Below are positions 31,505-41,239 of a stretch of 42,174 nucleotides of DNA, one piece after another. The notes under the pieces are model-generated. The model searched no databases, had not been told where the DNA came from, and was given only the letters and a program-made list of their open reading frames with translations. The DNA is from Clostridia bacterium. Lineage in GTDB: Bacteria; Bacillota; Clostridia; Christensenellales; Borkfalkiaceae. The stretch spans positions 1 through 42,174 of the forward strand of contig CAAGDF010000025.1 of the NCBI GenBank assembly GCA_900768525.1. Reading direction: 5' to 3'. The translations under genes and the position numbers were made by a program. Position 1 is the stretch's first letter. Every line of letters begins with the position of its first letter.

Positions 31505-32887
31505 TTAGTTAAACTTGATTTGTTTTTCTACGTAATCGATAACTTCGTCAACCGACATACGGATTTGCGACATGGTGTCTCTGTCGCGCAAAGTAACGGT
31601 GCCGTCCTCGATTGTGTCGAAGTCGACGGTTACGCAGTACGGAGTACCGATTTCGTCCTGACGGCGATAACGTTTGCCGATGGAACCTGCTTCGTCATAA
31701 TTGCACATAAATTCTTTAGCGAGTTTGTTGTAAATCTCGCGCGCTTTATCCGAGAGGTTTTTCTGCAAGGGGAGCACTGCCACTTTATACGCTGCAATGG
31801 CGGGGTGGAAATGCATAACCACTCTGGTGTCGCCGCCTTCAAGAGCTTCTTCGTCGTACGCTTCGGAAAGCAGCGCAAGCATAAGACGATCTGCGCCGAT
31901 CGAGTATTCGATAACAAACGGAATATATTTTTCGTTGGTGTACGGATCGACGTAGAGCATGCTCTTGCCGGAATATTCCTGATGGCGCGAAAGGTCAAAA
32001 TTCGTGCGGTTGTGAATACCGTTGAGTTCCGACCAGCCGATGGGGAATAAATACTGAATATCGCACGCGGCTTTAGCGTAATGCGCGAGTTTATCGTGAT
32101 CCTTAAAGCGCAGGTGGTCTTCCTTAATGCCGAGGTCAAGCAGGAATTTTTCTGCTTTTTGCTTATATTGTTCGTAATATTCGTGGTCGGTGCCTTCTTT
32201 GCAGAACCACTGATGTTCCATCTGCTCGAATTCTATCGTTCTGAAAATAAAGTTGCCGGGGGTAATCTCGTTTCTGAACGCTTTACCTACCTGACCGATA
32301 CCGAACGGAATCTTAGCGCGGGTGGTGCGCTGAACGTTCAGAAAGTTGACGTATTCGCCCTGAGCGGTTTCGGGGCGCAGATAAATCTTATCTTTTGCGT
32401 CCTCAACAACCCCGCGTGAGGTCTCGAACATCATATTGAACTGACGAATGGGCGTCCAGTTATGCTTGCCGCAAATGGGGCAGTTTACATGGTGTTCTTC
32501 TATATATTGTTCCATTTCTTCGTTGGTCATCACGTCGGGATTGACCGTGCCGTGCGAGTGCGCTTCGATAAGTTGATCGGCGCGGTGACGACTTTTGCAT
32601 TCTTTGCAATCCATTTTCGGATCGGAGAACGATGCGGTGTGTCCGCTTGCTTCCCAAACCCTTGAGTTCATAAGTATGGCGGCGTCCAGTCCGTAAGAAT
32701 TATCGCTTTCCTGAACGAATCTCTTCCACCAGCAACGTTTAACGTTGTTTTTCAGTTCCACGCCGACGGGACCGTAATCCCAGGTATTGCCCATACCGCC
32801 GTAGATATCGCTGCCGGGGAAAATAATTCCGCGCGCTTTGCACAAATTGACCAGCTTATCCATCGTAACCGCTCTTTTTTCTTCCAT
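31505..32887 (-). CDS. glyS: Glycyl-tRNA synthetase, dimeric alpha2 class II type
   Basis: 460 residues from the ATG at 32887, the usual length for the single-chain GlyRS of archaeal/eukaryotic type found in many Firmicutes. Motif 1 region GSDIYGGMGNTWDYGPVGVELKNN, motif 2 FRNEITPGNFIFRTIEFEQMEHQWF and motif 3 YSIGADRLMLALL are present, and paired CxxC sites (CKEC, CPIC) suggest zinc. The frame is open to 32989, but that would begin inside the promoter; AAGGA precedes 32887. The leader is about 65 nt, too short for the glycine T-box common ahead of glyS in Firmicutes. Confidence 0.96.
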   Translation of the reverse strand: MEEKRAVTMDKLVNLCKARGIIFPGSDIYGGMGNTWDYGPVGVELKNNVKRCWWKRFVQESDNSYGLDAAILMNSRVWEASGHTASFSDPKMDCKECKSRHRADQLIEAHSHGTVNPDVMTNEEMEQYIEEHHVNCPICGKHNWTPIRQFNMMFETSRGVVEDAKDKIYLRPETAQGEYVNFLNVQRTTRAKIPFGIGQVGKAFRNEITPGNFIFRTIEFEQMEHQWFCKEGTDHEYYEQYKQKAEKFLLDLGIKEDHLRFKDHDKLAHYAKAACDIQYLFPIGWSELNGIHNRTNFDLSRHQEYSGKSMLYVDPYTNEKYIPFVIEYSIGADRLMLALLSEAYDEEALEGGDTRVVMHFHPAIAAYKVAVLPLQKNLSDKAREIYNKLAKEFMCNYDEAGSIGKRYRRQDEIGTPYCVTVDFDTIEDGTVTLRDRDTMSQIRMSVDEVIDYVEKQIKFN

Positions 32888-32960
32888 ATAACTCTTTCCT
32901 TTGCGGCTTAATGGCAAATCGGTTCGCCGCCGCTTAATTTTTCGATTGTTTAACATTCTA

Positions 32961-32989
32961 ATTTTATCGTTATTTACCGTAAAAGTCAA
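32961..32989 (-). promoter_or_regulatory. Sigma-A promoter of glyS
   Basis: On the minus strand TTGACT (32989-32984), a 17-bp spacer and TAAAAT (32966-32961). It fixes the glyS start at 32887. Confidence 0.85.
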
Positions 32990-33411
32990 CGTTTTTTCGC
33001 CGATTCGGCTTAAATAGAGTGTTTATCGCTCGTTTGCGCCGATTAAACTCTGAAACGACGGAAAATTTTTCGGCAAAAAGCGGGTTTTCTCGCATAATTC
33101 TTTTTTTTATATTTTTATCGGCGTAAAACAATTTTTATCGGCGTAAAACAGACCTTTTTTGTGTGCATGCGTAAAATATAACAATATCGTCGCATGCGCA
33201 TGTGTACCACTCTGTCGATTCGGTTGTGTTTGCGAAATAAAGACAATTCCTATATATGTTTGTAATTTAAACACAAAAAATGAATAAAAATAAAATATGT
33301 ATACAAAAAACGAATAATTGATATTTGTTTGACTTATATCTAAAAAAATGCAATTTAAAACGTAATATCATGGCAAAACATGAAAAAATTCAAATAATTA
33401 TGAAAAAATGG
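32990..33411. other. AT-rich gene-free region upstream of opp with a 20-bp tandem duplication
   Basis: ATTTTTATCGGCGTAAAACA occurs twice in perfect tandem (33111-33130, 33131-33150). GCATGCG (33165-33171) and CGCATGC (33191-33197) can pair. Otherwise it is A/T runs without an open frame; it serves as the divergent control region of glyS and opp. Confidence 0.7.
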
Positions 33412-33440
33412 TTGACAAATTCTGTTCAGGCTGGTAATAT
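33412..33440 (+). promoter_or_regulatory. Promoter of the opp operon
   Basis: TTGACA (33412-33417), a 17-bp spacer and TAATAT (33435-33440) with TGG before it (extended -10). About 215 nt of AT-rich leader follow before oppA. AATGAATATT occurs at 33483 and 33547, and inverted at 33502-33511, so a hairpin or a protein-binding array is possible. Confidence 0.82.
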
Positions 33441-33483
33441 TGAACCATAAATTTGCAAAATTTCACTTTTCAAAGGCAACAAA

Positions 33484-33543
33484 ATGAATATTAAATGTAT
33501 AAATATTCATTATTTATCCATAAAAATATACATTTTTCAATGA
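33484..33543 (+). CDS. Possible 19-residue leader peptide
   Basis: ATG 33484 has AAAGG seven bases upstream and the frame stops at TGA 33541-33543. Six of 19 residues are Ile (MNIKCINIHYLSIKIYIFQ), three of them encoded by ATA. It lies between the opp promoter and oppA and includes the AATGAATATT inverted repeat, so its translation could influence leader folding. The Ile content may simply reflect AT richness; no clear terminator follows. Confidence 0.3.
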   Translation: MNIKCINIHYLSIKIYIFQ

Positions 33544-33664
33544 ATAAATGAATATTGATAAATAAAAAACGAAAAAATGCAATAAAAATGCAAGGAAATC
33601 GAATACCGCATATCTTTTTTCGGGCATTTTTTAAATAAGAACAATTTTATTGGAGGTCAGAACT

Positions 33665-36361
33665 ATGAAGAAACTATCAAGGGTGATGTCTTTTTTGGTT
33701 GTGTTCGTAATGGCGATGTCCGTCGTTATGACCGCGGCATGCAGAAAGCACACCCACACTTACGGCGAATGGGTTATAGATCAGGAAGCCACTTGCGCCG
33801 CAGAGGGAACAAGACATCGTACCTGTACGGATCCGAATTGTCCAGACAAAGGTAACGCTGCGCAGACGCAAACCGAAAAGATACCCAAGACGGCGGATCA
33901 CCGTTGGGGCGAAAACGGTATTTGTACTGTTTGCGGAACCGACAAAGCGAACTTCACGTATACCTATCGTACATATACCGCGGTATCTCCTTCCAACTGG
34001 AACGAGCTTACCTATCAGGACAACAACGACAGGCAGATAATGACTCACCTTGCAGGTTCTTTCTTCGAGGCGGACTATAAGCTCATCGACGAGAGTAAAC
34101 CCGTAAGCAAGGATAATATCGTATCCGGTGAATTTACGACGAAGTATTCTTTCGCAACCAAGGTTGAAGACGTAACTTCGACTTATGTCGGCGAACAATG
34201 GGGGCTGACCGAAAGCGATAAAGCCCGCGCGTGGAAGCTTACCATTCGTTCGGACGGAAAATGGGACGACGGAACTCCCATCGTGGCAGGCGATTTCGTG
34301 TATTCCATGAAAGAACAGCTCAACCCGCTGTTTAAAAATTATCGTGCAGACAGCTATTATGTAGGTTCGCAGCCTATTCATAACGCCATGAACTATTTCT
34401 TCCAGAATCAGACCGTCGTTGTAGACAACGGGGAATCCGGTGCCTTGAAAATGGATTCTTTGACGAAGGGCGAAGACGGCGTTTATACTAAACCCGGCGA
34501 TGGCTTCGGTTGGGTTAAATTCGGTCTTAAAGTCGAATCGGCTTGGTGCGGCGGCAAAACGCTGGCTGACTATGCGGATTATCTTAATGCCGAAGCGTGG
34601 CAAAGCCTTCAGGCTTTCATAGGCGAAGACGGTTATGCTCCCGTTACCGATGAAACCATTGCGCTTTTAACTACCGCTATTTCCACCGAGGACTGGGGCG
34701 AGAGCGCAAGCGACCTGCCTTCCTATCTCTTTTATGAGTACACGTATCCCGAAATGTCTTTCGATAAAGTAGGTTTATTCGCTGTTTCCGATACCGAGTT
34801 GGTTACGATATTCGATCAGCCGCTCAGCCTGCTCGATGAAGAAGGCAAGCTGACGTATCATTGCTTCTACGAATTCTCTTCGTTGCCTCTCGTTCACAAA
34901 GCGAAATACGAAGCGAATAAAGTTGCTCCCGCAGGAGAAGGCGAGCTGTGGACTTCCAGATACAACAGCAGCGTAGATACGACTGCAAGCTGGGGACCGT
35001 ATAAGCTGACCGAATTCCAGGGAGGCAAATATTACGTTCTCGAACGTAATCCGTACTTCTACGGCTTTACGAGCGGATTATACGAAGGACTCTTCCAGAC
35101 CGACCGTATCGAATGTGAAACCATAGCGGACTATAAGACCGCGCTTCTCAAGTTTGAAAAGGGCGAATTGGACGATATCGGCATCGACGCTTCCGTTGCC
35201 GCCGACTATAAGGGCAGTTCGCAGGCTATCTTTACTCCCAACGATTTTGTAGGATCGTTGCAGCTTCAATCCAGTAAAGAAGCGTTAAAGGCAAGGGAAA
35301 CCGATGGCGTAAACAAGACTATTCTCTCATATCAGGATTTCAGAAAAGCCATTTCTCTTTCGTTTGACAGAGCTACCTACACAAGAACTTGTACTACCAG
35401 TTCGCTTGCAGGTTTCGGTCTGTTTAACTCGATGCACTATTATGACGTTGCCAACGGTAAAGTATACAGAAATACCGACACGGCAAAGAGGGTTCTTTGC
35501 GATATATACGGAATCAATGTCGACGATTACGTAGATCTTGACGAGGCATACGAGGCTATAACCGGTTTCGATATTGCTCAGGCAAGGCAGTTGATCGATA
35601 AAGCATATAACGAAGCTCTGGCGGCCGGCGATATCAAGGCTGCCGACAAAGTAGTTCTCGTTTACGGTTCGTCTGCAGATACCGTCGCAGTAAGAAGAAA
35701 CTACGAATTTATCAAAAACTCCTTGATCGAAATGTGCAAAGGCACTTCGCTCGAAGGCAGAATCGATGTTACTTTTGATGCGACGTTCGGTGCGGAATGG
35801 GCTAAAGACTTCAGAAAAGGCGCATACGATATTTGTCAGGGCGGCTGGAGCGGCGCGGCTTGGAACCCCGGTTACTTCCTGATGGCATACCTCTCGCCGC
35901 AACATATGTATTCGAGTGCATGGAACACTACGGCTGAAAAGGTTCAAATCACTGTACACGGCGTCAAGAAGGACGCGAGCGGAATGTTCGTGGTTACCAA
36001 CGACGCCAACGATTCCATAACCGAAACTCTTCCGGCTTTCGGCAGTAAAGCAAGCGAGGGGCAGAATAACAACTGGTATCAATTGCTTAACGTCGAATGG
36101 GGACAGGGTATTCTTAAAGACGATTTCCGTCTTGATATAATAGCTGGTCTTGAAAAACTCGTTCTCCAAAAATACTACAGCGTTCCCCTTTCGTACACGT
36201 TCTATGCGTCGATGATATCCAAGAAGATCGAATACGTAACGCGTGAATACAATACGTTCGTCGGGTACGGCGGAGTTATGTACATGACATACAACCATAG
36301 CGATAAGGCTTGGTCGGATTATGTAAAAGCTCAGGGAGGAACGATCAACTATAAAGGCTGA
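33665..36361 (+). CDS. oppA: Oligopeptide ABC transporter substrate-binding lipoprotein, enlarged
   Basis: 898 residues against 540-600 for typical OppA (SBP_bac_5). Lipobox Thr23-Ala-Ala-Cys26 anchors it outside the membrane. Residues 29-91 form an extra Cys/His module (HTHTYGEW, then Cys44, Cys54, Cys59 and a CTVCG pair Cys87/Cys90), a pattern seen in gut Firmicute surface lipoproteins and possibly metal-binding. The family 5 core follows: WKLTIRSDGKWDDGTPIVAGDFVYSMKEQL, SWGPYKLTEFQGGKYYVLERNPYF, and FRKAISLSFDRATY. A segment of about 110 residues (~270-375) between core blocks appears inserted. Start 33665 is set by GGAGG at 33652-33656. First gene of the opp operon. Confidence 0.9.
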   Translation: MKKLSRVMSFLVVFVMAMSVVMTAACRKHTHTYGEWVIDQEATCAAEGTRHRTCTDPNCPDKGNAAQTQTEKIPKTADHRWGENGICTVCGTDKANFTYTYRTYTAVSPSNWNELTYQDNNDRQIMTHLAGSFFEADYKLIDESKPVSKDNIVSGEFTTKYSFATKVEDVTSTYVGEQWGLTESDKARAWKLTIRSDGKWDDGTPIVAGDFVYSMKEQLNPLFKNYRADSYYVGSQPIHNAMNYFFQNQTVVVDNGESGALKMDSLTKGEDGVYTKPGDGFGWVKFGLKVESAWCGGKTLADYADYLNAEAWQSLQAFIGEDGYAPVTDETIALLTTAISTEDWGESASDLPSYLFYEYTYPEMSFDKVGLFAVSDTELVTIFDQPLSLLDEEGKLTYHCFYEFSSLPLVHKAKYEANKVAPAGEGELWTSRYNSSVDTTASWGPYKLTEFQGGKYYVLERNPYFYGFTSGLYEGLFQTDRIECETIADYKTALLKFEKGELDDIGIDASVAADYKGSSQAIFTPNDFVGSLQLQSSKEALKARETDGVNKTILSYQDFRKAISLSFDRATYTRTCTTSSLAGFGLFNSMHYYDVANGKVYRNTDTAKRVLCDIYGINVDDYVDLDEAYEAITGFDIAQARQLIDKAYNEALAAGDIKAADKVVLVYGSSADTVAVRRNYEFIKNSLIEMCKGTSLEGRIDVTFDATFGAEWAKDFRKGAYDICQGGWSGAAWNPGYFLMAYLSPQHMYSSAWNTTAEKVQITVHGVKKDASGMFVVTNDANDSITETLPAFGSKASEGQNNNWYQLLNVEWGQGILKDDFRLDIIAGLEKLVLQKYYSVPLSYTFYASMISKKIEYVTREYNTFVGYGGVMYMTYNHSDKAWSDYVKAQGGTINYKG

Positions 36362-36415
36362 TCGAGATATAATCGGAGTGCTGAAAAATCACTTCGGACT
36401 ACAATTTTAAACGCG

Positions 36416-36521
36416 GAGAGGGATTTTGCGATCCCTCTTCGTCGATATCGGGTTTGTGTTGTACGTTTCTTGCCCGATATATAAAGATGCACACTACTAT
36501 GCGGCAAAATCGCCGCATAGT
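36416..36521 (+). other. Intercistronic hairpins between oppA and oppB
   Basis: AGAGGGAT/ATCCCTCT (36417-36438) and the perfect ten-pair ACTATGCGGC/GCCGCATAGT (36496-36521) lie in the 189-bp gap; neither has a T tract. They probably stabilise the oppA end of the mRNA, giving more binding protein than permease. Confidence 0.65.
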
Positions 36522-36550
36522 AATTTGTGTATTATCGGGAGGAATACGTT

Positions 36551-37513
36551 ATGTATATGTTCAAATACGTGCTGAAAAGACTGGGACTTATGTTGATGTC
36601 GTTTTTTATTATAGTAACGATATGCTTCTTTCTCGTTAAGATGCTGCCTATCGTTATCGACGTTCAACTGGGAAAGGATACCGAAATTTTAAAAGCACAG
36701 CTTCGTGCTCGCGGTTATTACGATCCGGTAATAGTCCAATATTTCAGATATTTATATAAAATCGTGGCGGAAGGCGACTGGGGGATAGGCGTAAACATGC
36801 CCGAATTCCGCGGTAAGCCGGTATGGGATACATTTGTTACCATGTTGCCGCCGACCGTACTTATTAACGTTTATTCCGGTCTGTTTGCCGTACCGCTCGG
36901 AATTCTCCTCGGGATATATGCGGCGCTCAGAAAAAACAAGTGGCAGGATCACGTCGTATCCACCGTGGTTATGATTTTTATTTCCGTACCCGGCTATGTC
37001 GTCGCGTTTATGCTTCAATATCTCATTTGTTACAAACTCGGTTGGTTGCCGATAACGATGAACCCGGGCTATGATTATTTTTCATGGAGCATGTTCAAGT
37101 CTATGTTGCCCGCCGTGTTTGCCCTGTCGTTCGGCTCGATAGCGGGCTATGCCAGGTTTACCCGCGCCGAACTGACCGAAATACTGACCGGCGAATATCT
37201 TTTGCTTGCAAGGACAAAGGGGTTAACCCGCGCGCAGGCGATTCGTCGGCATGCTCTGCGTAATGCAATGGTTCCTGTTTTTCCGTCGATCATAGCGGAG
37301 TTTATAAGCGTTATGTCGGGTTCGCTGATTATCGAAAAAATCTTTTCCATACCCGGCGTCGGCAGATTGTATCTGGCGTCCGTAACCTCGCAGGACTACG
37401 ACTTTTTTATGATGCTTTCGGCATTTTATACTTTCATCGGTTTAGCGGCGGGAATCGTTGTCGATATAAGCTACGGTTTTATCGATCCGAGAATAAGAAT
37501 GGGGGCGAAATAA
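36551..37513 (+). CDS. oppB: Oligopeptide ABC transporter permease OppB
   Basis: 320 residues, normal size. It opens with the family's YVLKRLGLMLMSFFIIVTICFFLVKMLP segment, has about six membrane spans, and the EAA loop ARTKGLTRAQAIRRHALRNAMVP that contacts the ATPase, ending in the DPRIRMG block. GGAGG at 36538-36542 fixes the start at 36551. It is the only opp gene here without a size anomaly. The following gene begins one base after its stop. Confidence 0.95.
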   Translation: MYMFKYVLKRLGLMLMSFFIIVTICFFLVKMLPIVIDVQLGKDTEILKAQLRARGYYDPVIVQYFRYLYKIVAEGDWGIGVNMPEFRGKPVWDTFVTMLPPTVLINVYSGLFAVPLGILLGIYAALRKNKWQDHVVSTVVMIFISVPGYVVAFMLQYLICYKLGWLPITMNPGYDYFSWSMFKSMLPAVFALSFGSIAGYARFTRAELTEILTGEYLLLARTKGLTRAQAIRRHALRNAMVPVFPSIIAEFISVMSGSLIIEKIFSIPGVGRLYLASVTSQDYDFFMMLSAFYTFIGLAAGIVVDISYGFIDPRIRMGAK

Positions 37514-37514
37514 A

Positions 37515-39128
37515 ATGACCAACAACGAAAAAATTATAAAACAATACGATATCCCCAAGGAAAAGTTCAAAGTAGTTGAGGGAAGAACCAATCTTCACGA
37601 TAAGGAGTTAAAGACTAAACAAATAGGTTATCTGCAGGACGCTTTCGGTCGTTTCAAGCGCAATAAAGGTTCTGTCGTTGCCGGCGTGATAATCATTTTG
37701 CTTATTGTATTTGCCTTGTTTGTACCGATTTTCAGCCAATATACCGTCAGTTATTTTGATTCCGATATGAAGTTTTGTTATCCCAAAAGTCGCATCAGCG
37801 CAGCCATAGGCTGGGATTTCTGGGACGGTTGCGTAAAAAAGGAGTATTCCGAATCGAGCTTTTACTATTATTACGGAATGGGCGTCGAAACAGGTCATAA
37901 CGCGATCAAAAATCAAAAATATACAACAAAAAACGTTGAGGGTGAAACGAAATACGTTGTTCGTCTGGATACCTATCAAAAAGCCGGTTGCATATATATG
38001 AATCTCAGCGATGAGGATTATAAAAATCTTCAGGCTTATCAGAACAAGACGAACATTCAGGTGATTTATCCCATGACCGATAAAAAATTTGCGCCTGCCG
38101 CCGAGCATGACGCGAACGACGCAAACTATTGGTATGCAACCAGACAGGTAGACGGAAAAACCGTTCCAGTTCTCGACGAAAACGGTGAACTTACAAATAT
38201 ATACAAACCGTTTAAAAAGTACCCGGATACGCACAGCACGTATCCCGGTCAGCCCGCCGATTTTTATGACAGTATTACCATAGAGTCGGATAGGGATCCC
38301 GCAGGGCGTAAGTATCTGTATGCACAGAAAAATCAAACGGGCTTCGGCGTCCGCGTGAACTACTACGAATATTATAAATATTATCACACCGAAATAGCGA
38401 AAGACGGCATCACCGAACCTATCTTTCTTTTGGGAACCGATAACTACGGTAAAGACGTGCTGACATGCCTCAGTGCGGGTGCAAGGTTGAGTTTTATCCT
38501 TGCGATAGTAGTTTCGGCTGTAAACATGCTCGTCGGTGCGTTTTACGGCGCTGTCGAAGGCTACTACGGCGGAGCCGCCGATCTTATCATGGAGCGAATA
38601 TCCGATATTTTAAGTGCGGTGCCGTTTATGATCGTCATTACTATATTGAAATTGCATATGAAAAACGCGGCAATGCAACAATACGGACATTTGCTGATTT
38701 TGTTCATATCGTTCTTCCTGACGGGCTGGATAGGTATGGCGGGAAGAACAAGAATGCAGTTTTATCGGTTTAAGAATCAGGAGTATGTTCTGGCGGCAAG
38801 AACGCTCGGCGCGCGTGACGCACGTATTATGTTCAGACATATTTTCCCCAACGCGCTCGGTACTCTGGTTACCGGTCAGATTCTGGTAATTCCCGGAATG
38901 ATATTCAGCGAATCGAGTCTGTCTTACCTCGGTATAATCAACCTGAACACGGGAGATCTGACGAGCGTCGGTACATTGCTTGCCAATGCCGAACCGTATT
39001 TGCATACCTATCCGTACTTAATGTTTTCTCCCGCTCTGTTCATATCGCTTTTGATGCTCAGTTTCAACCTTTTCGGTAACGGACTGCGCGATGCGTTCAA
39101 CCCGTCGCTGCGCGGCGCAGAAGACTGA
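37515..39128 (+). CDS. oppC: Oligopeptide ABC transporter permease OppC with a large external insertion
   Basis: 537 residues against ~300 for OppC. The cytoplasmic start and first span (~53-74) are followed by about 230 residues before the conserved LLGTDNYGKDVL block (Leu306-Asp309), where relatives have about 40. This extra segment is Tyr/Asn/Lys/Asp-rich and soluble, and topologically should face outside, next to OppA. The remaining five spans and the EAA loop (AARTLGARDARIMFRHIFPNALGTLV) are normal. No frameshift is seen, so the insertion is genuine. The start has a weak ribosome binding site and follows the oppB stop by one base, suggesting coupled translation. Confidence 0.9.
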   Translation: MTNNEKIIKQYDIPKEKFKVVEGRTNLHDKELKTKQIGYLQDAFGRFKRNKGSVVAGVIIILLIVFALFVPIFSQYTVSYFDSDMKFCYPKSRISAAIGWDFWDGCVKKEYSESSFYYYYGMGVETGHNAIKNQKYTTKNVEGETKYVVRLDTYQKAGCIYMNLSDEDYKNLQAYQNKTNIQVIYPMTDKKFAPAAEHDANDANYWYATRQVDGKTVPVLDENGELTNIYKPFKKYPDTHSTYPGQPADFYDSITIESDRDPAGRKYLYAQKNQTGFGVRVNYYEYYKYYHTEIAKDGITEPIFLLGTDNYGKDVLTCLSAGARLSFILAIVVSAVNMLVGAFYGAVEGYYGGAADLIMERISDILSAVPFMIVITILKLHMKNAAMQQYGHLLILFISFFLTGWIGMAGRTRMQFYRFKNQEYVLAARTLGARDARIMFRHIFPNALGTLVTGQILVIPGMIFSESSLSYLGIINLNTGDLTSVGTLLANAEPYLHTYPYLMFSPALFISLLMLSFNLFGNGLRDAFNPSLRGAED

Positions 39129-39145
39129 TTTGAGGAGGAGAGGTT

Positions 39146-41239
39146 ATGGAAAAAAAGATACAAGTTAAAAATCTGACCTTGTCTTTCCGCACTCAGAACG
39201 GCAAAGTACAGGCGGTAAGGGATATATCTTTCGATCTTTACAAGGGTGAAACGCTTGCCGTCGTCGGCGAGTCCGGTTCGGGTAAATCGGTTACTTCCAA
39301 GGCGATAATGGGTATTTCCGCCGTAAACGCCATAATCGAAAACGGCGAAATCCTTTACGACGGCAAGGACCTCACGAAAATCGACGAACGTCAGTTCTGC
39401 GAACTGCGAGGCAATAAGCTGGCTATGATCTTTCAGGATCCTATGTCCAGCCTTAACCCCATTATGCGCATAGGCAAGCAGCTTACCGAAGCAATGCTCT
39501 TAAAGGGTAAGGCAAATCAGCGCGATTCGCGCAAAAATTTCAATACAAAACTTGCTTTGCTCCGCAAAAACATAATAGAAGCGGTGGCGGGAAACGATCC
39601 GCAAAAAGCCGAAGCAATCACTTTAAAATGCGCTAATTTCAACAAATTCGAATATAAGCATCTCGAACTTGAAAACGAATATTTCGTCGCGCATGAAGCG
39701 GCTGCCGAGAGCATAGACGAAATCGGATATTTCCTTTTGGAAATAGAAAAGAACGCGGTAAACGTTAAGACCGCGCCGCAAAAAATCAAACTTTTGTCGG
39801 CGACTGCAAAAAAAGCCGTTTCGCGCTATGTGGTGCACGACGACGCTGCAAGATATAACGAACTGCTTAAATCGGCAGACAGCGAGATCGCAAACGTCAA
39901 AAGGACGGGTAATTTGTCTGCCGTAAAAGAATATTTTACCGAGGTCGTGGCAATTCTTAAAAAAGTCGTTGAATATCCCATGCCTAACTTTTTTGCAATG
40001 GGTTACTATCTGACTTTTGCGACCGAGCCGATGCCCGAACTTCCCGTCGAGGAACTTAACAAGTTTTTAAGAAAGTATCTTGACGACGATTACATGCTCG
40101 ATTTCATATCGCTCGCAAAGTGCGGAATTAAGTATTCGTTCGATAAATCGCTTACGGCTAAAAGTGCCGTTAACGAACTTATAGACCGACTTTTGCCGAC
40201 TTTTAAAAGCGACGAAGCCGACAAAAAAACGCTTATCGAGGCGGCTAAAAAACTTACCGAAGCCGTTGATAAATCGATCGATCGCCTTGCCGTCGTAAAA
40301 GACGATATGGCATACACGTTCGATAAAGCGCTGGAAAACGCCCTCAAAGCGTATATGACCGAGCGGGGACTTATAGGCAAAAAGAAAAAGAACGCCTCGG
40401 ATAATTCGGCAGAACTTACGCTTGCAAAAGCCAATCTGATATCGATTATCGCGTCAATGAAAGAAAAATACGTTGCCGATATCGAAAACGCAGACAAAGT
40501 CGATTTCGACGAGCAAACGGTGGCGATGATCGATTATTTCAAAGCGCAGGCAGCGGCGGTCGTTCATAAGGTAACGCCGCAAATGGCTAAGAATAAGGCG
40601 ATAAGACTTATGGAAGAAGTGGGTATTCCCGAACCGAGGAAAAGATTTCGTCAATATCCGTTCGAGTTTTCGGGCGGAATGCGTCAGCGTATAGTAATCG
40701 CAATCGCGCTTGCCTCCAATCCGGACGTGCTTATTTGCGACGAGCCGACCACCGCTTTGGACGTTACCATTCAGGCACAGATTCTCGAACTTATCAACAA
40801 ACTCAAGCGCGAGCGTAATTTATCGGTAATATTCATCACGCACGATCTGGGCGTTGTGGCTAACATGGCGGATAGAATCGCCGTTATGTACGCGGGTAAG
40901 ATTGTGGAATACGGCACTGCCGAAGATATTTTCTATAGCCCCGCGCACCCGTACACGTGGGCGTTGCTTGCGTCCATGCCCGACCTCGATACCAAAGAAA
41001 AACTCGAGGCAATCCCCGGCACGCCGCCCAACATGATTTACCCGCCCAAAGGCGATGCATTTGCCGAGCGTAACAAATACGCCATGGAAATCGACTTTGA
41101 AGAGCAACCGCCTATGTTTGAAATCAGCGAAACGCACTCGGCGGCTACATGGCTGTTGCACCCCGATGCGCCAAAAATCGATCCGCCCAAAATCGTAACC
41201 GATCGTATAGAAAGAATGAAAGCAAGGAGTAAAGGATAA
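39146..41239 (+). CDS. oppD: Oligopeptide ABC transporter ATPase OppD with a ~350-residue insertion
   Basis: 697 residues against ~340 for OppD. Walker A GESGSGKS (41-48) and the Q-loop Gln97 (MIFQDPMSSLNP) are normal. The signature FSGGMRQR begins at Phe508 and Walker B Asp532-Glu533 (ICDEPTTALD) follows, so Q-loop and signature are ~410 residues apart instead of ~65. The insert (~123-480) sits in the helical subdomain that contacts the permease and is Ala/Lys/Glu-rich and mostly helical. After it the sequence rejoins the family at AIRLMEEVGIPEPRKRFRQYPFEFSGG. The C-terminal OppD peptide domain (AIPGTPPNMIYPP) is present. It couples ATP hydrolysis to peptide import. Confidence 0.92.
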   Translation: MEKKIQVKNLTLSFRTQNGKVQAVRDISFDLYKGETLAVVGESGSGKSVTSKAIMGISAVNAIIENGEILYDGKDLTKIDERQFCELRGNKLAMIFQDPMSSLNPIMRIGKQLTEAMLLKGKANQRDSRKNFNTKLALLRKNIIEAVAGNDPQKAEAITLKCANFNKFEYKHLELENEYFVAHEAAAESIDEIGYFLLEIEKNAVNVKTAPQKIKLLSATAKKAVSRYVVHDDAARYNELLKSADSEIANVKRTGNLSAVKEYFTEVVAILKKVVEYPMPNFFAMGYYLTFATEPMPELPVEELNKFLRKYLDDDYMLDFISLAKCGIKYSFDKSLTAKSAVNELIDRLLPTFKSDEADKKTLIEAAKKLTEAVDKSIDRLAVVKDDMAYTFDKALENALKAYMTERGLIGKKKKNASDNSAELTLAKANLISIIASMKEKYVADIENADKVDFDEQTVAMIDYFKAQAAAVVHKVTPQMAKNKAIRLMEEVGIPEPRKRFRQYPFEFSGGMRQRIVIAIALASNPDVLICDEPTTALDVTIQAQILELINKLKRERNLSVIFITHDLGVVANMADRIAVMYAGKIVEYGTAEDIFYSPAHPYTWALLASMPDLDTKEKLEAIPGTPPNMIYPPKGDAFAERNKYAMEIDFEEQPPMFEISETHSAATWLLHPDAPKIDPPKIVTDRIERMKARSKG

